Source of the DNA: Candidatus Saccharimonadota bacterium
Lineage (GTDB): Bacteria > Patescibacteriota > Saccharimonadia > Saccharimonadales > UBA4665
Reading direction: 5' to 3'
NCBI GenBank assembly: GCA_028286245.1
Contig: JAQBRY010000004.1
Location: 1-64,000 of the forward strand
Length of the DNA: 64,000 nt
A model generated the notes under the pieces. It was not told the DNA's origin, made no database searches, and was given only the letters and a program-made list of their open reading frames with translations. This document shows, piece by piece, positions 35,994 to 44,812 of the stretch. Each line of letters begins with the position of its first letter. Position 1 is the stretch's first letter. The position numbers and the translations under genes were made by a program.

Positions 35994-37874
35994 ATGCGTA
36001 GCAAAAAAGGTATAGCGGCACTGGCACTCGGAGCAATCGGGGTGGTGTTCGGTGACGTGGGCACGAGCCCACTCTATGCTTTTCAGGCGGTTTTTGGCCG
36101 CCACGGCCAGCATCTGGCAACGACTACGGATAATATTCACGGCATTTTGTCACTTATTATTTGGTCGATAACACTGGTAGTGTCGGTAAAATACATAGCT
36201 TTCATTATGCGGGCCGACAACCAGGGCGAGGGTGGCATTATGGCGTTGGTTGGTCTTATAAAGGGTAGTACGCTGGCGCATCGTTATAAATGGCCGATAA
36301 TTGTGGTGGGCTTGGTCGGGATGTCGCTGTTTTACGGTGACAGCGCAATCACGCCGGCCATATCCGTACTATCGGCCGTAGAAGGTCTCAAGGTTGTGAG
36401 CCCTAGTCTGTCCAGCTACGTTATCCCTCTAACGCTGACCATTCTAGCCGCACTGTTTTGGATTCAAAAATACGGCACGACAATTATTGGCCGGTTATTC
36501 GGCCCGGTAATGCTGCTATGGTTTCTAGTGATAGCCGTGGGTGGAGGTGCTCAAGTTGTACGCTATCCGGCTATTTTGGGGAGCTTGTCGCCGCTGACGG
36601 CGCTGAGCTTTATTGGTAATCATCCGCTGATTGCCTTTGTGGCCATGGGAGCGGTCGTACTAACCATTACCGGTGCCGAAGCGTTATACGCTGATATGGG
36701 CCACTTTGGTCGGCCACCCATACGCCGAGCCTGGTTCGTTGTAGTCTTTCCAGCATTGCTCCTCTGCTACTTAGGGCAAGGTGCGCTGCTGCTTCATAAT
36801 CCGGCTGCCCATCAAAATCCGTTTATACTGCTTTTCCCTGCCGGCCTGCGTTTGGCGGTAGTTGTGCTGGCCGCCGCAGCGACCCTAATTGCGTCACAAT
36901 CGGTAATTTCCGGTGCCTTTTCGCTCACCAGGCAGGCCATTCGATTAGACTTTTTGCCTAAAATGACCGTTAGGCATACATCACGGCAAGAAGTCGGCCA
37001 GGTGTACGTGCCACTCGTAAATGTGGTCCTGTTTATTGCTGTGGTGGCATTAGTAGTGGGTTTTGGATCAGCCGAAAAGCTTGCGAATGCCTACGGCATT
37101 GCGGTGAGTGGCACCCTGGCTGCCGACACCATATTGTTTTTGGTGGTACTCAGAAAGCTGCGCCGCAATTCTAAGCTGGTGGTAGCGCTGGCCACCCTGG
37201 TATTCCTGACAATTGACGTGGTTTTTATTAGTGCTAACAGCGCAAAAATAGTGCATGGTGGTTGGTTCCCTTTAGCCATTGCTACAATTACTTTCTTGAC
37301 CATTACTACCTGGGTTAAGGGCCAGACTATCATAAATAAGGAGCGGCGCACCACTGAGGGCCGACTGCAGGATTTTGTTGAGCGTGTTAACCGCGATAAG
37401 CCGCTCCGTTCTCCCGGCCAAGCTGTCTATATTGGCCATCACGCACTGTATGTACCGCTGGCCCTGCACGTAGCCTACGAAAGCTCACACGAGTTGCCGG
37501 AAAGCGTCACTATTGTAAGCGTCACTATTAAGAGCGTTGCGCACGTGCCAGAATCCGACCGGGCACTATTTGATAGCTTGGAATACGCCGATGGCATTAG
37601 TCACCTGCAATTATATTATGGATTTTACGATCATGTAGATATTCCCAAGACCTTGCAGAGCCTGCGCCAGCTCAGCCCGGAACTAGATTTTGATCCGGCT
37701 AAAGCCTCTTACTTTGTATCTCTTACCCGGGTGGTGCGAACTAATCGCCGCAATATGGCCCGCTGGCGTAAATCACTCTATATCTTTATGTCTCGCAATG
37801 CCTTTAGCACTACCGAAGACTATAAATTGCCCATCAAGCACACCGAAGAAGTGCAGTCATTAATATTGCTCTAG
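35994..37874 (+). CDS. kup: Kup-type potassium uptake protein
   Basis: Proton-coupled K+ importer of the HAK/KUP/KT family. 626 residues, twelve membrane helices and a cytoplasmic C-terminal domain. Family motifs are clear: GVVFGDVGTSPLYAFQAVF (residues ~17-35), DNQGEGGIMALVGL, FYGDSAITPAISVLSAVEGL, LLCYLGQGALLL and SGAFSLTRQAI. Together with MscL it would support turgor control. The stop codon overlaps that of the convergent reductase gene in CTAG (37871-37874). Confidence 0.95.
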   Translation: MRSKKGIAALALGAIGVVFGDVGTSPLYAFQAVFGRHGQHLATTTDNIHGILSLIIWSITLVVSVKYIAFIMRADNQGEGGIMALVGLIKGSTLAHRYKWPIIVVGLVGMSLFYGDSAITPAISVLSAVEGLKVVSPSLSSYVIPLTLTILAALFWIQKYGTTIIGRLFGPVMLLWFLVIAVGGGAQVVRYPAILGSLSPLTALSFIGNHPLIAFVAMGAVVLTITGAEALYADMGHFGRPPIRRAWFVVVFPALLLCYLGQGALLLHNPAAHQNPFILLFPAGLRLAVVVLAAAATLIASQSVISGAFSLTRQAIRLDFLPKMTVRHTSRQEVGQVYVPLVNVVLFIAVVALVVGFGSAEKLANAYGIAVSGTLAADTILFLVVLRKLRRNSKLVVALATLVFLTIDVVFISANSAKIVHGGWFPLAIATITFLTITTWVKGQTIINKERRTTEGRLQDFVERVNRDKPLRSPGQAVYIGHHALYVPLALHVAYESSHELPESVTIVSVTIKSVAHVPESDRALFDSLEYADGISHLQLYYGFYDHVDIPKTLQSLRQLSPELDFDPAKASYFVSLTRVVRTNRRNMARWRKSLYIFMSRNAFSTTEDYKLPIKHTEEVQSLILL

Positions 37875-38428
37875 GCCGTGGCACGCAAGGTTTTGAGTGC
37901 AGTGGCCCAGAGGTGAAGCTCGGCTAGCATACGGTCGGCAGCGCGCTCGTGTGCTTCTTCTGGTACAAAGGTTGTAACTGCCGGTGAATGCACGCCCATT
38001 AAGTTCACGGCGTAGGGTATGGGCATGACGTTTAGGTTGGTAAAGAGTAATTTTTCTGTTTGAATGGCCCGCACGGCGCCGGTGCCACCGTACCCCACAA
38101 AGCCGACGGCCTTATGCTTCCACTCGTGGTGCAAGTAATCAATGGCATTTACCAGGGTGGGCGGTATGGTGTAATTGTATTCGGGTGTTACTACTACAAA
38201 GGCATCGGCTTGATTTATGCGCTGGCTCCAGACCTTAGTATGCTCGTTTTGGTACTTACCCTTCATAGGGTGGCCCGGCTCATCAAACATCGGTAGATTG
38301 ATTTCGTTTAAATCCGCTACACTAATGTCAAAATCGCTGTGGGCCTTGGCATATTTGGTAATCCAGGCACCAACTTGGTCGCCGATGCGGCCGGGTCGAG
38401 TGCTAACAATAATAATTTCTAACTTCAT
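37871..38428 (-). CDS. NADPH-dependent FMN reductase family protein
   Basis: 185 residues, flavodoxin-like fold. IIVSTRPGRIGDQVGAWI is the phosphate-binding loop; VVTPEYNYTIPPTLVNAIDYL is the flavin-contact motif (PEYNxxxP) of the YieF/ChrR quinone and chromate reductases; GFVGYGGTGAVRA follows. Cytoplasmic, likely two-electron reduction of quinones or other small acceptors. AGGAGG precedes the ATG. Confidence 0.92.
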   Translation of the reverse strand: MKLEIIIVSTRPGRIGDQVGAWITKYAKAHSDFDISVADLNEINLPMFDEPGHPMKGKYQNEHTKVWSQRINQADAFVVVTPEYNYTIPPTLVNAIDYLHHEWKHKAVGFVGYGGTGAVRAIQTEKLLFTNLNVMPIPYAVNLMGVHSPAVTTFVPEEAHERAADRMLAELHLWATALKTLRATA

Positions 38429-38495
38429 ACTAACTGGCCTCCTGTTTTAGTGCATCCTCTAATAGTAGCACTCTGCAGAAAGGATAGCCTGTAGC

Positions 38496-39164
38496 TTACA
38501 AACGGATCGGCTGACCAAGGATAGTCTGCTCACCCCTAACGTGCACATTGAGGACTGCCTTGACGTCGGCCAGTAGCTCTCGCCGCTTACCATTGTTGGC
38601 TTCGACGCCGCTAGAAACGCCATAGGCGTCTATGCCAAAGTGACGGCACAGGTAAATAGCTCGCGGTAAGTGGGTGCCGGCGCTGTAAATTATGACCTGG
38701 TGCAGGCCAAACACTTTAGACGCTCGTTCGCACGACTCATAGGTGCTGCGTCCGGCGTAATCCGGCTGCAGTTGCGATGCGGCAACGTGCTTAACATTTA
38801 CGAGGTAGTTTTTCATGGCATCGGGCTCGTTATAACCTTTTTGGCGATTGTCGCCGGAGAGTAGCAGTTTATCTACCTGCCCGGCTTGCAGGGCTTTGGC
38901 TGCCACATCAAGTCGGGCCTGCAATTCCTTAAACGGTTTACCACTCTTGGTAATACCAGCGCCCAGTACGAGGCCAACTCGTTCGTGCTGGTGACTGTTG
39001 GCTGACAAAATATACTTACTGTTTTTATCAATAGTAATATGGCTCAATGCTATTAAGACTACAGGCGTGAGAATAACGATAAGAAGAGCCGCCCAAACAT
39101 AGATTCGGTATTTTGAGTAGAGAGACAGTAATTTTCGAAATACGGTGTTGAAGGTTTGCAGCAT
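38496..39164 (-). CDS. SanA/YdcF-like DUF218 protein
   Basis: 222 residues: one N-terminal membrane helix (~19-40) and an outer domain with VGLVLGAGITKSGKP, ARLDVAAKAL, KLLLSGDN, EPDAMKNYL and IYSAGTHLPRAIYLC, the pattern of the DUF218/ElyC/SanA family. Family members affect envelope permeability or cell wall precursors; the enzymatic role is unclear. A TATAAT box eight bases from the ATG indicates a near-leaderless message. Confidence 0.88.
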   Translation of the reverse strand: MLQTFNTVFRKLLSLYSKYRIYVWAALLIVILTPVVLIALSHITIDKNSKYILSANSHQHERVGLVLGAGITKSGKPFKELQARLDVAAKALQAGQVDKLLLSGDNRQKGYNEPDAMKNYLVNVKHVAASQLQPDYAGRSTYESCERASKVFGLHQVIIYSAGTHLPRAIYLCRHFGIDAYGVSSGVEANNGKRRELLADVKAVLNVHVRGEQTILGQPIRL

Positions 39165-39172
39165 GTCGTCTC

Positions 39173-39178
39173 ATTATA
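39173..39178 (-). promoter_or_regulatory. -10 box of the SanA-like gene
   Basis: TATAAT ends eight bases before the ATG at 39164. Confidence 0.55.
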
Positions 39179-39205
39179 GCGCATGACCTGAGCGTTCCTA
39201 TGGCG

Positions 39206-39550
39206 CTATTTTTCTTGTTTGCGCTGGTCGTTTTCGGGATGGTAATCCACTACGGTATTACCAGCATTGGGCTCGCTGTCTTCGGCCGCACCGGCCAGTC
39301 CTTCATTATAGAATTGCACCGGATCAATATCGGTGGCGTCGTCTGTTGACTGATGCGTCGGGTCTAATTGTCCCTGCTCAGTCCGTACGTCCACATCGAG
39401 TGTAGCATCCTGTACGGCGTCGTCCGGCGCGCTAAATGGTGTAGCATTATCTTCGGCCAGGGGCGTAATTAGACTGTCGCCTTCGCGTATTTGGGCATCG
39501 TCCGCAACGGAATTATCAGTTGTATCGTCAGTAACATCATAGTCTGCCAT
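39206..39550 (-). CDS. acidic, probably disordered hypothetical protein
   Basis: 114 residues, very rich in Asp, Glu, Thr and Ala with almost no hydrophobic runs; it ends in a short basic tail (DQRKQEK). Such a composition suggests an intrinsically disordered protein. No domain is recognised. AAAAGGAG lies at good distance before the ATG, supporting that it is expressed. It is 41 bases upstream of the SanA-like gene on the same strand, which has its own promoter. Confidence 0.6.
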   Translation of the reverse strand: MADYDVTDDTTDNSVADDAQIREGDSLITPLAEDNATPFSAPDDAVQDATLDVDVRTEQGQLDPTHQSTDDATDIDPVQFYNEGLAGAAEDSEPNAGNTVVDYHPENDQRKQEK

Positions 39551-39699
39551 ACTGCGCTCCTTTTATTAGTTGCTTGATCTTGATAGTGTGACGCAATACC
39601 GTGCGCCCGACTATGAATAAAATTACACAGTTACTCACGATCCCCGACTATACTAGTAGGCATAAGTAGCTGCCGTGGCAGCGCAAAGGAGGAATTATT

Positions 39700-40674
39700 A
39701 TGAAGATGCGTAAGCTTGGTGAGCTGGAAGTCTCTGAAATAGGATTAGGTTGCATGGGAATGAGTGATTTTTATGGAGGTCGCGATGAGCAGTCGGCGCT
39801 CGATACCATTGCCTATGCGCTTGATCATGGCGTTAACTTTTTAGATACTGCGGATATGTACGGCCCGTTTACCAATGAACAGTTAGTAGGCAAGGCCATA
39901 AAAGGTCGACGCGACGAGGTTATAATTGCCACCAAATTTGGCAATGAGCGGCTGCCGGATGGAAGTTTTGTTGGGATTAACGGCAAACCGGACTATGTAA
40001 AAAAGGCATGCGAGGCCAGCCTGCAACGCTTGGGTGTGGATTACATTGATTTATATTATCAGCACCGGGTGGATACCACCGTACCCATCGAAGAGACCAT
40101 ACAGGCTATGGCGGATCTGGTAAAGGAAGGTAAGGTCCGCTACATCGGAATGAGCGAGGCCGCCCCCGATACGGTGCGGAGAGCCGCGGCCATCCACCCA
40201 ATTACGGCGCTCCAGACTGAATATTCACTGTGGTCACGCGATCCCGAAGACGAACTGTTGTCCCTGGTGAATGAACTAGGTATCGGTTTTGTAGCCTATA
40301 GTCCACTCGGGCGAGGTTTTCTAACCGGCCAGATAAAATCAATTGATGACCTCGAGCCCGATGATTCGCGTCGCCGTTGGCCGCGTTTTCAGGGCGCAAA
40401 TTTTCAGAAAAATTTAGATCTGGTACAAAAAGTCCAAGAAATTGCCAGTGAAAAAGGCGTTACAGCCGGGCAGCTGGCCCTGGCTTGGGTACTCGCTCAG
40501 AATCAGCACATAGTTCCCATCCCAGGAACTAAGCATGTTGATTATCTGCAGGAAAATATTGCCGCCACCGACCTCTTGCTTACCGTTGAGGACCTGCAAA
40601 GACTCGATGATGCAGCACCAAAAGGTGTTGCGGCCGGAGAACGCTATGCTGATATGTCGACTGTTAACAAATAA
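39700..40674 (+). CDS. aldo-keto reductase
   Basis: 324 residues, a TIM-barrel NADPH-dependent reductase of aldehydes or ketones. [20 protein letters not shown] carries the catalytic Asp and Tyr, VIIATKFG the Lys, YYQHRVD the His-position, and [18 protein letters not shown] the cofactor-binding end. It resembles the AKR13 type (YghZ/general stress). A strong AAAGGAGG ribosome site precedes the ATG, unlike the leaderless neighbours. Confidence 0.94.
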   Translation: MKMRKLGELEVSEIGLGCMGMSDFYGGRDEQSALDTIAYALDHGVNFLDTADMYGPFTNEQLVGKAIKGRRDEVIIATKFGNERLPDGSFVGINGKPDYVKKACEASLQRLGVDYIDLYYQHRVDTTVPIEETIQAMADLVKEGKVRYIGMSEAAPDTVRRAAAIHPITALQTEYSLWSRDPEDELLSLVNELGIGFVAYSPLGRGFLTGQIKSIDDLEPDDSRRRWPRFQGANFQKNLDLVQKVQEIASEKGVTAGQLALAWVLAQNQHIVPIPGTKHVDYLQENIAATDLLLTVEDLQRLDDAAPKGVAAGERYADMSTVNK

Positions 40675-40682
40675 CGGGCACT

Positions 40683-41447
40683 TTAGCGCTTAAGCTTTGG
40701 ATGAAGTGCTGCCGTCCCAGTTGAAACAGCAGGAATCTTTTTGGAGGCCCGTCTACGTAGCACAACGAATGCTCCCCCGCCTAGCAGCAGAAAAACTACT
40801 AGAAAGAATAGGCCTAACGTAGCGTTACTGGGAGCTTTCGCACTGGCGTTGCTACCAGTAATAGTCTTGTTGAGCTCCGGGCCCTTTTGGATGCCAAATG
40901 TCTGCTTGCTGGGAGTCTTGCTGGCGGGTGTTTTGGTGGTCGTCGGAGTCGTTGCAGACTGTGTAGTGGTCGTAGGGAGTGCCGGAGGTGGTGTATCGGC
41001 AGTCGGTAGTGTTGCTGATGCGGGAGCCTTGGCAATAATAGAAATACTGGCCGGACCAGGTTCTGTTTGGTCGCCGCTGCAAGTAGTAGATACCGGTGAC
41101 GGTGTAATACTGATACTGCCCTGGAAATTCGGGTAGGATTCGCTATCGGTATCGCCAGCCGCCACTACCTTTGTAACTGCCTCGCCGTCGGTCACCGCGA
41201 ATACTACGCTCAGATCAAGCGATGACTGATTTTTGAGACTGATACTAATATCACTGCCCGCCGCCACATAGTACGGAGTGATGACACCCGTTCGCTCATT
41301 AATCTTGCCGGTGCAAGTGGTATCATCCCAATCGGCAGCCAGGTTGTAGGTTATGACACTGGCCGAAGCCGAGGCAGGCAGTAAAAATAAGACGACTGCC
41401 AATGCGGCTATTAAGGAGTTGATTTTTCGAACCGTCATACCCGACAT
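40683..41447 (-). CDS. exported, C-terminally anchored surface protein
   Basis: 254 residues. A signal peptide (INSLIAALAVVLFLLPASASA) is followed by a beta-rich outer domain of ~120 residues with two Cys in positions that could pair (TTCTGKIN, STTCSGD), then a Thr/Pro/Ser/Ala-rich stalk (~145-205) and a membrane helix (LGLFFLVVFLLLGGGAFVVL) with an RRRASKK stop-transfer. No LPxTG motif is present, so it stays anchored by the helix. Looks like a cell-surface protein, perhaps for host contact; function unknown. Confidence 0.7.
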   Translation of the reverse strand: MSGMTVRKINSLIAALAVVLFLLPASASASVITYNLAADWDDTTCTGKINERTGVITPYYVAAGSDISISLKNQSSLDLSVVFAVTDGEAVTKVVAAGDTDSESYPNFQGSISITPSPVSTTCSGDQTEPGPASISIIAKAPASATLPTADTPPPALPTTTTQSATTPTTTKTPASKTPSKQTFGIQKGPELNKTITGSNASAKAPSNATLGLFFLVVFLLLGGGAFVVLRRRASKKIPAVSTGTAALHPKLKR

Positions 41448-41524
41448 ACCCCAACATTACTGTAGATTTGAGCTGTAGTATGACGCTAGCGCTTACGCCT
41501 GTCAACACTAGAAATCGCCGCCAT

Positions 41525-42571
41525 TTAGTAGCTTAGAAAGATTTTTTGTGCAGTGCTGTCAATTCGAGCTCTGCCGCCGTATGGCAGTGCAATTTGTGGT
41601 GCCGTATGGCCAAAGTCAAGGTTTTGAATGATGGGAATTGTCTGATTGTATTCGCGTATGACTGATACTACCGTTTTTTGCTGCTGTTCTTTAAAAGCTG
41701 CTTTTTGCTCGGCCGTATTGGGCTTATCGAATTCCCAAGCCTTCGGTCGGCCCACTAATACGGCTTGAAAAACATCACCATCAAACCAACCTCGTTCGCC
41801 AAATCCGGTCAGGAGGTATTCAACAATCCAGGCATCGGGTAAATCCTCGGCAGTTTCTATGAATAGTATAGTGCCTCGTAGTTCGTCGTTACTTGGCATA
41901 TATTTCTGTGTACTGCTCTGTACAGTCAAAGATTCTACGCAACCACCCCAAAGAATACCTTCAGCGTCTCTCTCGCCGTCCCATAGTAAGCCTGAGTTAG
42001 GCTCAAATACTCGGGCTCTTTGTAAGTTTTCCTGGTCAGCCCAGTTAAGGCCTATATCGTTAAACTCAGTGGCAACATCTACGGCTACCTCACCACCATC
42101 GAAGAGCGCGTGATTAAGGTATTTGACCGTTATGTCGCTCATTTGTTGCTGGAACGCAAATTCGGTCATGATGCCCCCGCCATAGTAAGACGGTATGCCC
42201 AAACTCCACAAAAAATTATGAAGATGCGTATTATCGCTATAGCCAAAAAAGGGCTTAGGGTTGGCTGTAAAGACCACCGGGTCGAGGTATTTAATGAGCT
42301 TAATCTGATCCTCACCGCCGATTGACGCAAAGACGGCCTTATTTGCCGGATCGCTAAAGGCGGCCATGACGTCGCGGGCTCGGTCCTCGAGTGATGAACC
42401 CATCATTCTGGTGGTCGGATATTCTTTTGGAATAAGCCCAAAGTTGTCTCTCAGCCTTTGTAGCCCAAGGTCTTGTACCCATGGGAAGAGTCCAGGTAAG
42501 CCAGCAGAGGGTGAGATAATGGCGACCTGGTCACCCCTTTGTAATTTTTTAAGAGTTAAAAAGTCTTTCAT
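41525..42571 (-). CDS. S66 family serine peptidase (LD-carboxypeptidase/MccF type)
   Basis: 348 residues. AIISPSAGLPGLFP near the start, FFGYSDNTHLHNFLW with the nucleophile Ser112 (GYSD), and FGHTAPQIALPYG with the C-terminal His fit the S66 Ser-Glu-His family. Members either trim L,D bonds in muropeptides (LdcA) or cleave acyl-sulfamoyl-adenylates such as microcin C (MccF); sequence alone does not decide. No signal peptide, so cytoplasmic: recycling of cell wall peptides or self-protection. Divergent from hisS. Confidence 0.88.
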   Translation of the reverse strand: MKDFLTLKKLQRGDQVAIISPSAGLPGLFPWVQDLGLQRLRDNFGLIPKEYPTTRMMGSSLEDRARDVMAAFSDPANKAVFASIGGEDQIKLIKYLDPVVFTANPKPFFGYSDNTHLHNFLWSLGIPSYYGGGIMTEFAFQQQMSDITVKYLNHALFDGGEVAVDVATEFNDIGLNWADQENLQRARVFEPNSGLLWDGERDAEGILWGGCVESLTVQSSTQKYMPSNDELRGTILFIETAEDLPDAWIVEYLLTGFGERGWFDGDVFQAVLVGRPKAWEFDKPNTAEQKAAFKEQQQKTVVSVIREYNQTIPIIQNLDFGHTAPQIALPYGGRARIDSTAQKIFLSY

Positions 42572-42796
42572 TATTTAATAGTAGCAGGTAGCTTATACTA
42601 ATAGCATGATTATTGCGGCCCCGTGGTCTAAAGTAACTCATTAAAATTTACTGCGGTTAGTAAAAACAAGGAGATAAAACAGTCACCTCTGGGGCGGATC
42701 CGTTTGACTCTTTGGTAGCTTCGTTGTTATATTAGCTAAGCGACGTATCAATAAGTAATACTCATTTTATAATTTCTATTCGTATAAGGAGAATCC
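42572..42796 (+). promoter_or_regulatory. hisS upstream region with promoters and possible structured leader
   Basis: 225 bases without a gene. A TATACT box (42594-42599) lies six bases before a 12-codon frame (42606-42644) that ends with a His codon. A short hairpin TTTACT/AGTAAA lies at 42648-42665, and GCCCC.GTGG / CCTCTGGGGC could pair over ~75 bases. A standard promoter, TTGACT-N18-TATATT, is at 42704-42733, and a further TATAAT at 42768-42773. I see no T-box signature. Confidence 0.5.
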
Positions 42797-44095
42797 ATGG
42801 CTATTGATCAAGGACCTATGTCAGGCTTTAGGGATATGTTACCCGAGCAGATGCTTCCCCGAGAAGACGTACTTACTACTATAAAGGACATTTATGAACT
42901 GTACGGCTTTACTCCCCTAAAGACGCCGGCCTTGGAGCGTTTCGAAACTATGAATGGTAAGTACGGCGAGGAAGGTAACAAGCTGATGTACCAGTTCCAC
43001 GACAATGGAGATCGACACGTGGCACTGCGTTATGACCACACTGTTCCGTTGGCTCGTGTTGTTGCTCAGCATGGGTCTAAATTACCGTCACCTTATAAAC
43101 GTTATGTCGTTGGCGATGTTTGGCGCGGTGAAAGTCCGCAAGCTGGTCGTTACCGTGAATTTGGGCAGTTTGATGCTGACATCGTTGGTACTCACAGCTA
43201 TCTTGCTGACACAGAAGTGATCGCTATGATGAGTGACTCCATGGAGGCCATCGGTGTATCTGCGACGATCCGCGTTAATGATCGTCGTTTGCTTGATGGT
43301 CTGGCCGTAGCCTGCGGTATAGAAGGACAGAGCGGCTTTATGCAGCTTGTTACTTCGATAGACAAGGTTGAAAAAATTGGTAAAGATGGCGTCCTCGACG
43401 AAGTTCATGAATCCTTTGGAGACTTAGCAAGGTCAACAGTCGATGCCTACCTTTCTGTGGAGGGCGATGATCATCAGAAACTGGGTCGAATAACTGAACT
43501 ACTTCAAGCTAGCTCTGCTCATGAGGGCGTTGATAACCTTCGTAAAATCTTAGGGGCGCTTTCTTTTGCAGGTTATGGGGCCGAAATTGTGTTTGACCAG
43601 ACAATCGCTCGTGGGCTTAACTATTACACTAGTACTGTCTATGAGACGAGCTTAAACGATTTGCCAGGCATCGGCAGCGTCTGTAGCGGCGGCCGTTACG
43701 ATAACCTGATTGAGTCGATGGGCGGCCCTGACACTCCGGCAGTTGGCACTTCAATCGGCGTGGACCGCCTTATGGAAGGTTTGCGACAGCTAGGCTTGCT
43801 TAAGCCAATGCGTACACGCACGCGAGCCTACATTACTAACCTGGATGCCGCAATGGATAATCAACGTTTTGCACTTGCACAGCAGTTACGTAAACAGGGG
43901 GTACCAACAGAAATATCTTACGATGCACGTAAGCTTGGTAAGCAAATTGCTTCTATCGAAAAGCTGGGAGTAGGAGAGGTTGTAATTTACGGACAAAAAG
44001 AAGCCGATCAGGGTATTGTCCTGGTCAAGGATCTTTCAAATGGTGAGCAGCGTGAAGTTGCGCTTGAATCACTTGGCGAAGAATTCAAAGACTAA
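42797..44095 (+). CDS. hisS: histidyl-tRNA synthetase
   Basis: Class II aminoacyl-tRNA synthetase charging tRNA-His. 432 residues. GFRDMLPEQM begins the catalytic core; motif 2 lies in LRYDHTVPLARVVA and KRYVVGDVWRGESPQAGRYREFGQFDADIVG (in parts VWRGESPQAGRYREF); the His-binding signature is ARGLNYYTSTVYE; motif 3 is GIGSVCSGGRYDNLIE..AVGTSIGVDRLMEGL. The anticodon-binding domain follows. AAGGAG precedes the ATG. A terminator follows the stop. Confidence 0.97.
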   Translation: MAIDQGPMSGFRDMLPEQMLPREDVLTTIKDIYELYGFTPLKTPALERFETMNGKYGEEGNKLMYQFHDNGDRHVALRYDHTVPLARVVAQHGSKLPSPYKRYVVGDVWRGESPQAGRYREFGQFDADIVGTHSYLADTEVIAMMSDSMEAIGVSATIRVNDRRLLDGLAVACGIEGQSGFMQLVTSIDKVEKIGKDGVLDEVHESFGDLARSTVDAYLSVEGDDHQKLGRITELLQASSAHEGVDNLRKILGALSFAGYGAEIVFDQTIARGLNYYTSTVYETSLNDLPGIGSVCSGGRYDNLIESMGGPDTPAVGTSIGVDRLMEGLRQLGLLKPMRTRTRAYITNLDAAMDNQRFALAQQLRKQGVPTEISYDARKLGKQIASIEKLGVGEVVIYGQKEADQGIVLVKDLSNGEQREVALESLGEEFKD

Positions 44096-44110
44096 ATCTA
44101 AATATCAAAT

Positions 44111-44141
44111 AAAAAGAGTAGGAGATGATCCTACTCTTTTT
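44111..44141 (+). terminator. Rho-independent terminator after hisS (bidirectional)
   Basis: A 13-bp perfect stem (AAAAAGAGTAGGA / TCCTACTCTTTTT) with a five-base loop, A-rich on one side and T-rich on the other, between the convergent hisS and VanX-like genes. Confidence 0.88.
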
Positions 44142-44143
44142 AT

Positions 44144-44812
44144 TTACTGCTCTAGCTGCTCGTATAAGGCATTAGGCTTGTTGTAATACTTAGCCCATTC
44201 TTTATCGCCGTAAGAAAAGTGCCACCATTCACCATCATATGGTGCAAATCCCACCTGCTTCATAGTGTCCCTTAATAGCCTGCGGTTAGCCCAGGCTTGC
44301 CGACTTATGAATGGCGAGAAGGTATATGAGTCAGGTACAAATTCCCAGATGCCAGTCCCCATATTAATTGGTTTACCGGATTTGAGTATCCGTATGTCTA
44401 CGGCTGCGCCCGCGGGGTGGCCGGCAATTTCTGGAACGGCAATACTACGGTGCACGGCTTCGTACAGTTCAATACCTTGATACTTTTTTGAGTAGAGCGC
44501 GAAATATTTATCGAAAAGTGATTTTTGTATAGCCAAAGGCCGGTGACCATACACTACTTCGAGTGACATATCTTTAGAGTAGTTTCTGAGCTCACTGCTC
44601 GCCCTTTGCAGCAAATCGGCCACCGTTTTGCGTACGTAAATATCTTTGTCAAAGACAGTGAGTGTATCAGGATCAATTTCTCGAGAAGATAGTGCCTCTG
44701 AAGTAGCGATCTTGACTAAGGGTTCTTGACTATCCTTTACTGGCACGCCGACGAGGTCTGCGTAAAGTACCATTTTTTCGGATAGTTTTATGTATACATC
44801 TTGCTTGTTCAT
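44144..44812 (-). CDS. VanX-like D-Ala-D-Ala dipeptidase (peptidase M15)
   Basis: 222 residues, no signal peptide, so cytoplasmic. The zinc site of VanX is complete: His132 and Asp139 (GHPAGAAVDI, His-x6-Asp) and His198 within GEWWHF, with catalytic Glu195; VVYGHRPL gives the transition-state Arg91. VanX enzymes split free D,D-dipeptides. The ATG overlaps the stop of the GNAT-racemase fusion in ATGA, so the two are made together, which points to a joint pathway on D-amino-acid peptides. No van resistance cluster surrounds it. Confidence 0.9.
   Translation of the reverse strand: MNKQDVYIKLSEKMVLYADLVGVPVKDSQEPLVKIATSEALSSREIDPDTLTVFDKDIYVRKTVADLLQRASSELRNYSKDMSLEVVYGHRPLAIQKSLFDKYFALYSKKYQGIELYEAVHRSIAVPEIAGHPAGAAVDIRILKSGKPINMGTGIWEFVPDSYTFSPFISRQAWANRRLLRDTMKQVGFAPYDGEWWHFSYGDKEWAKYYNKPNALYEQLEQ

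Noticed and set aside
42572-42796. T-box riboswitch upstream of hisS
   Set aside because: No T-box consensus, specifier loop or antiterminator arrangement could be recognised.
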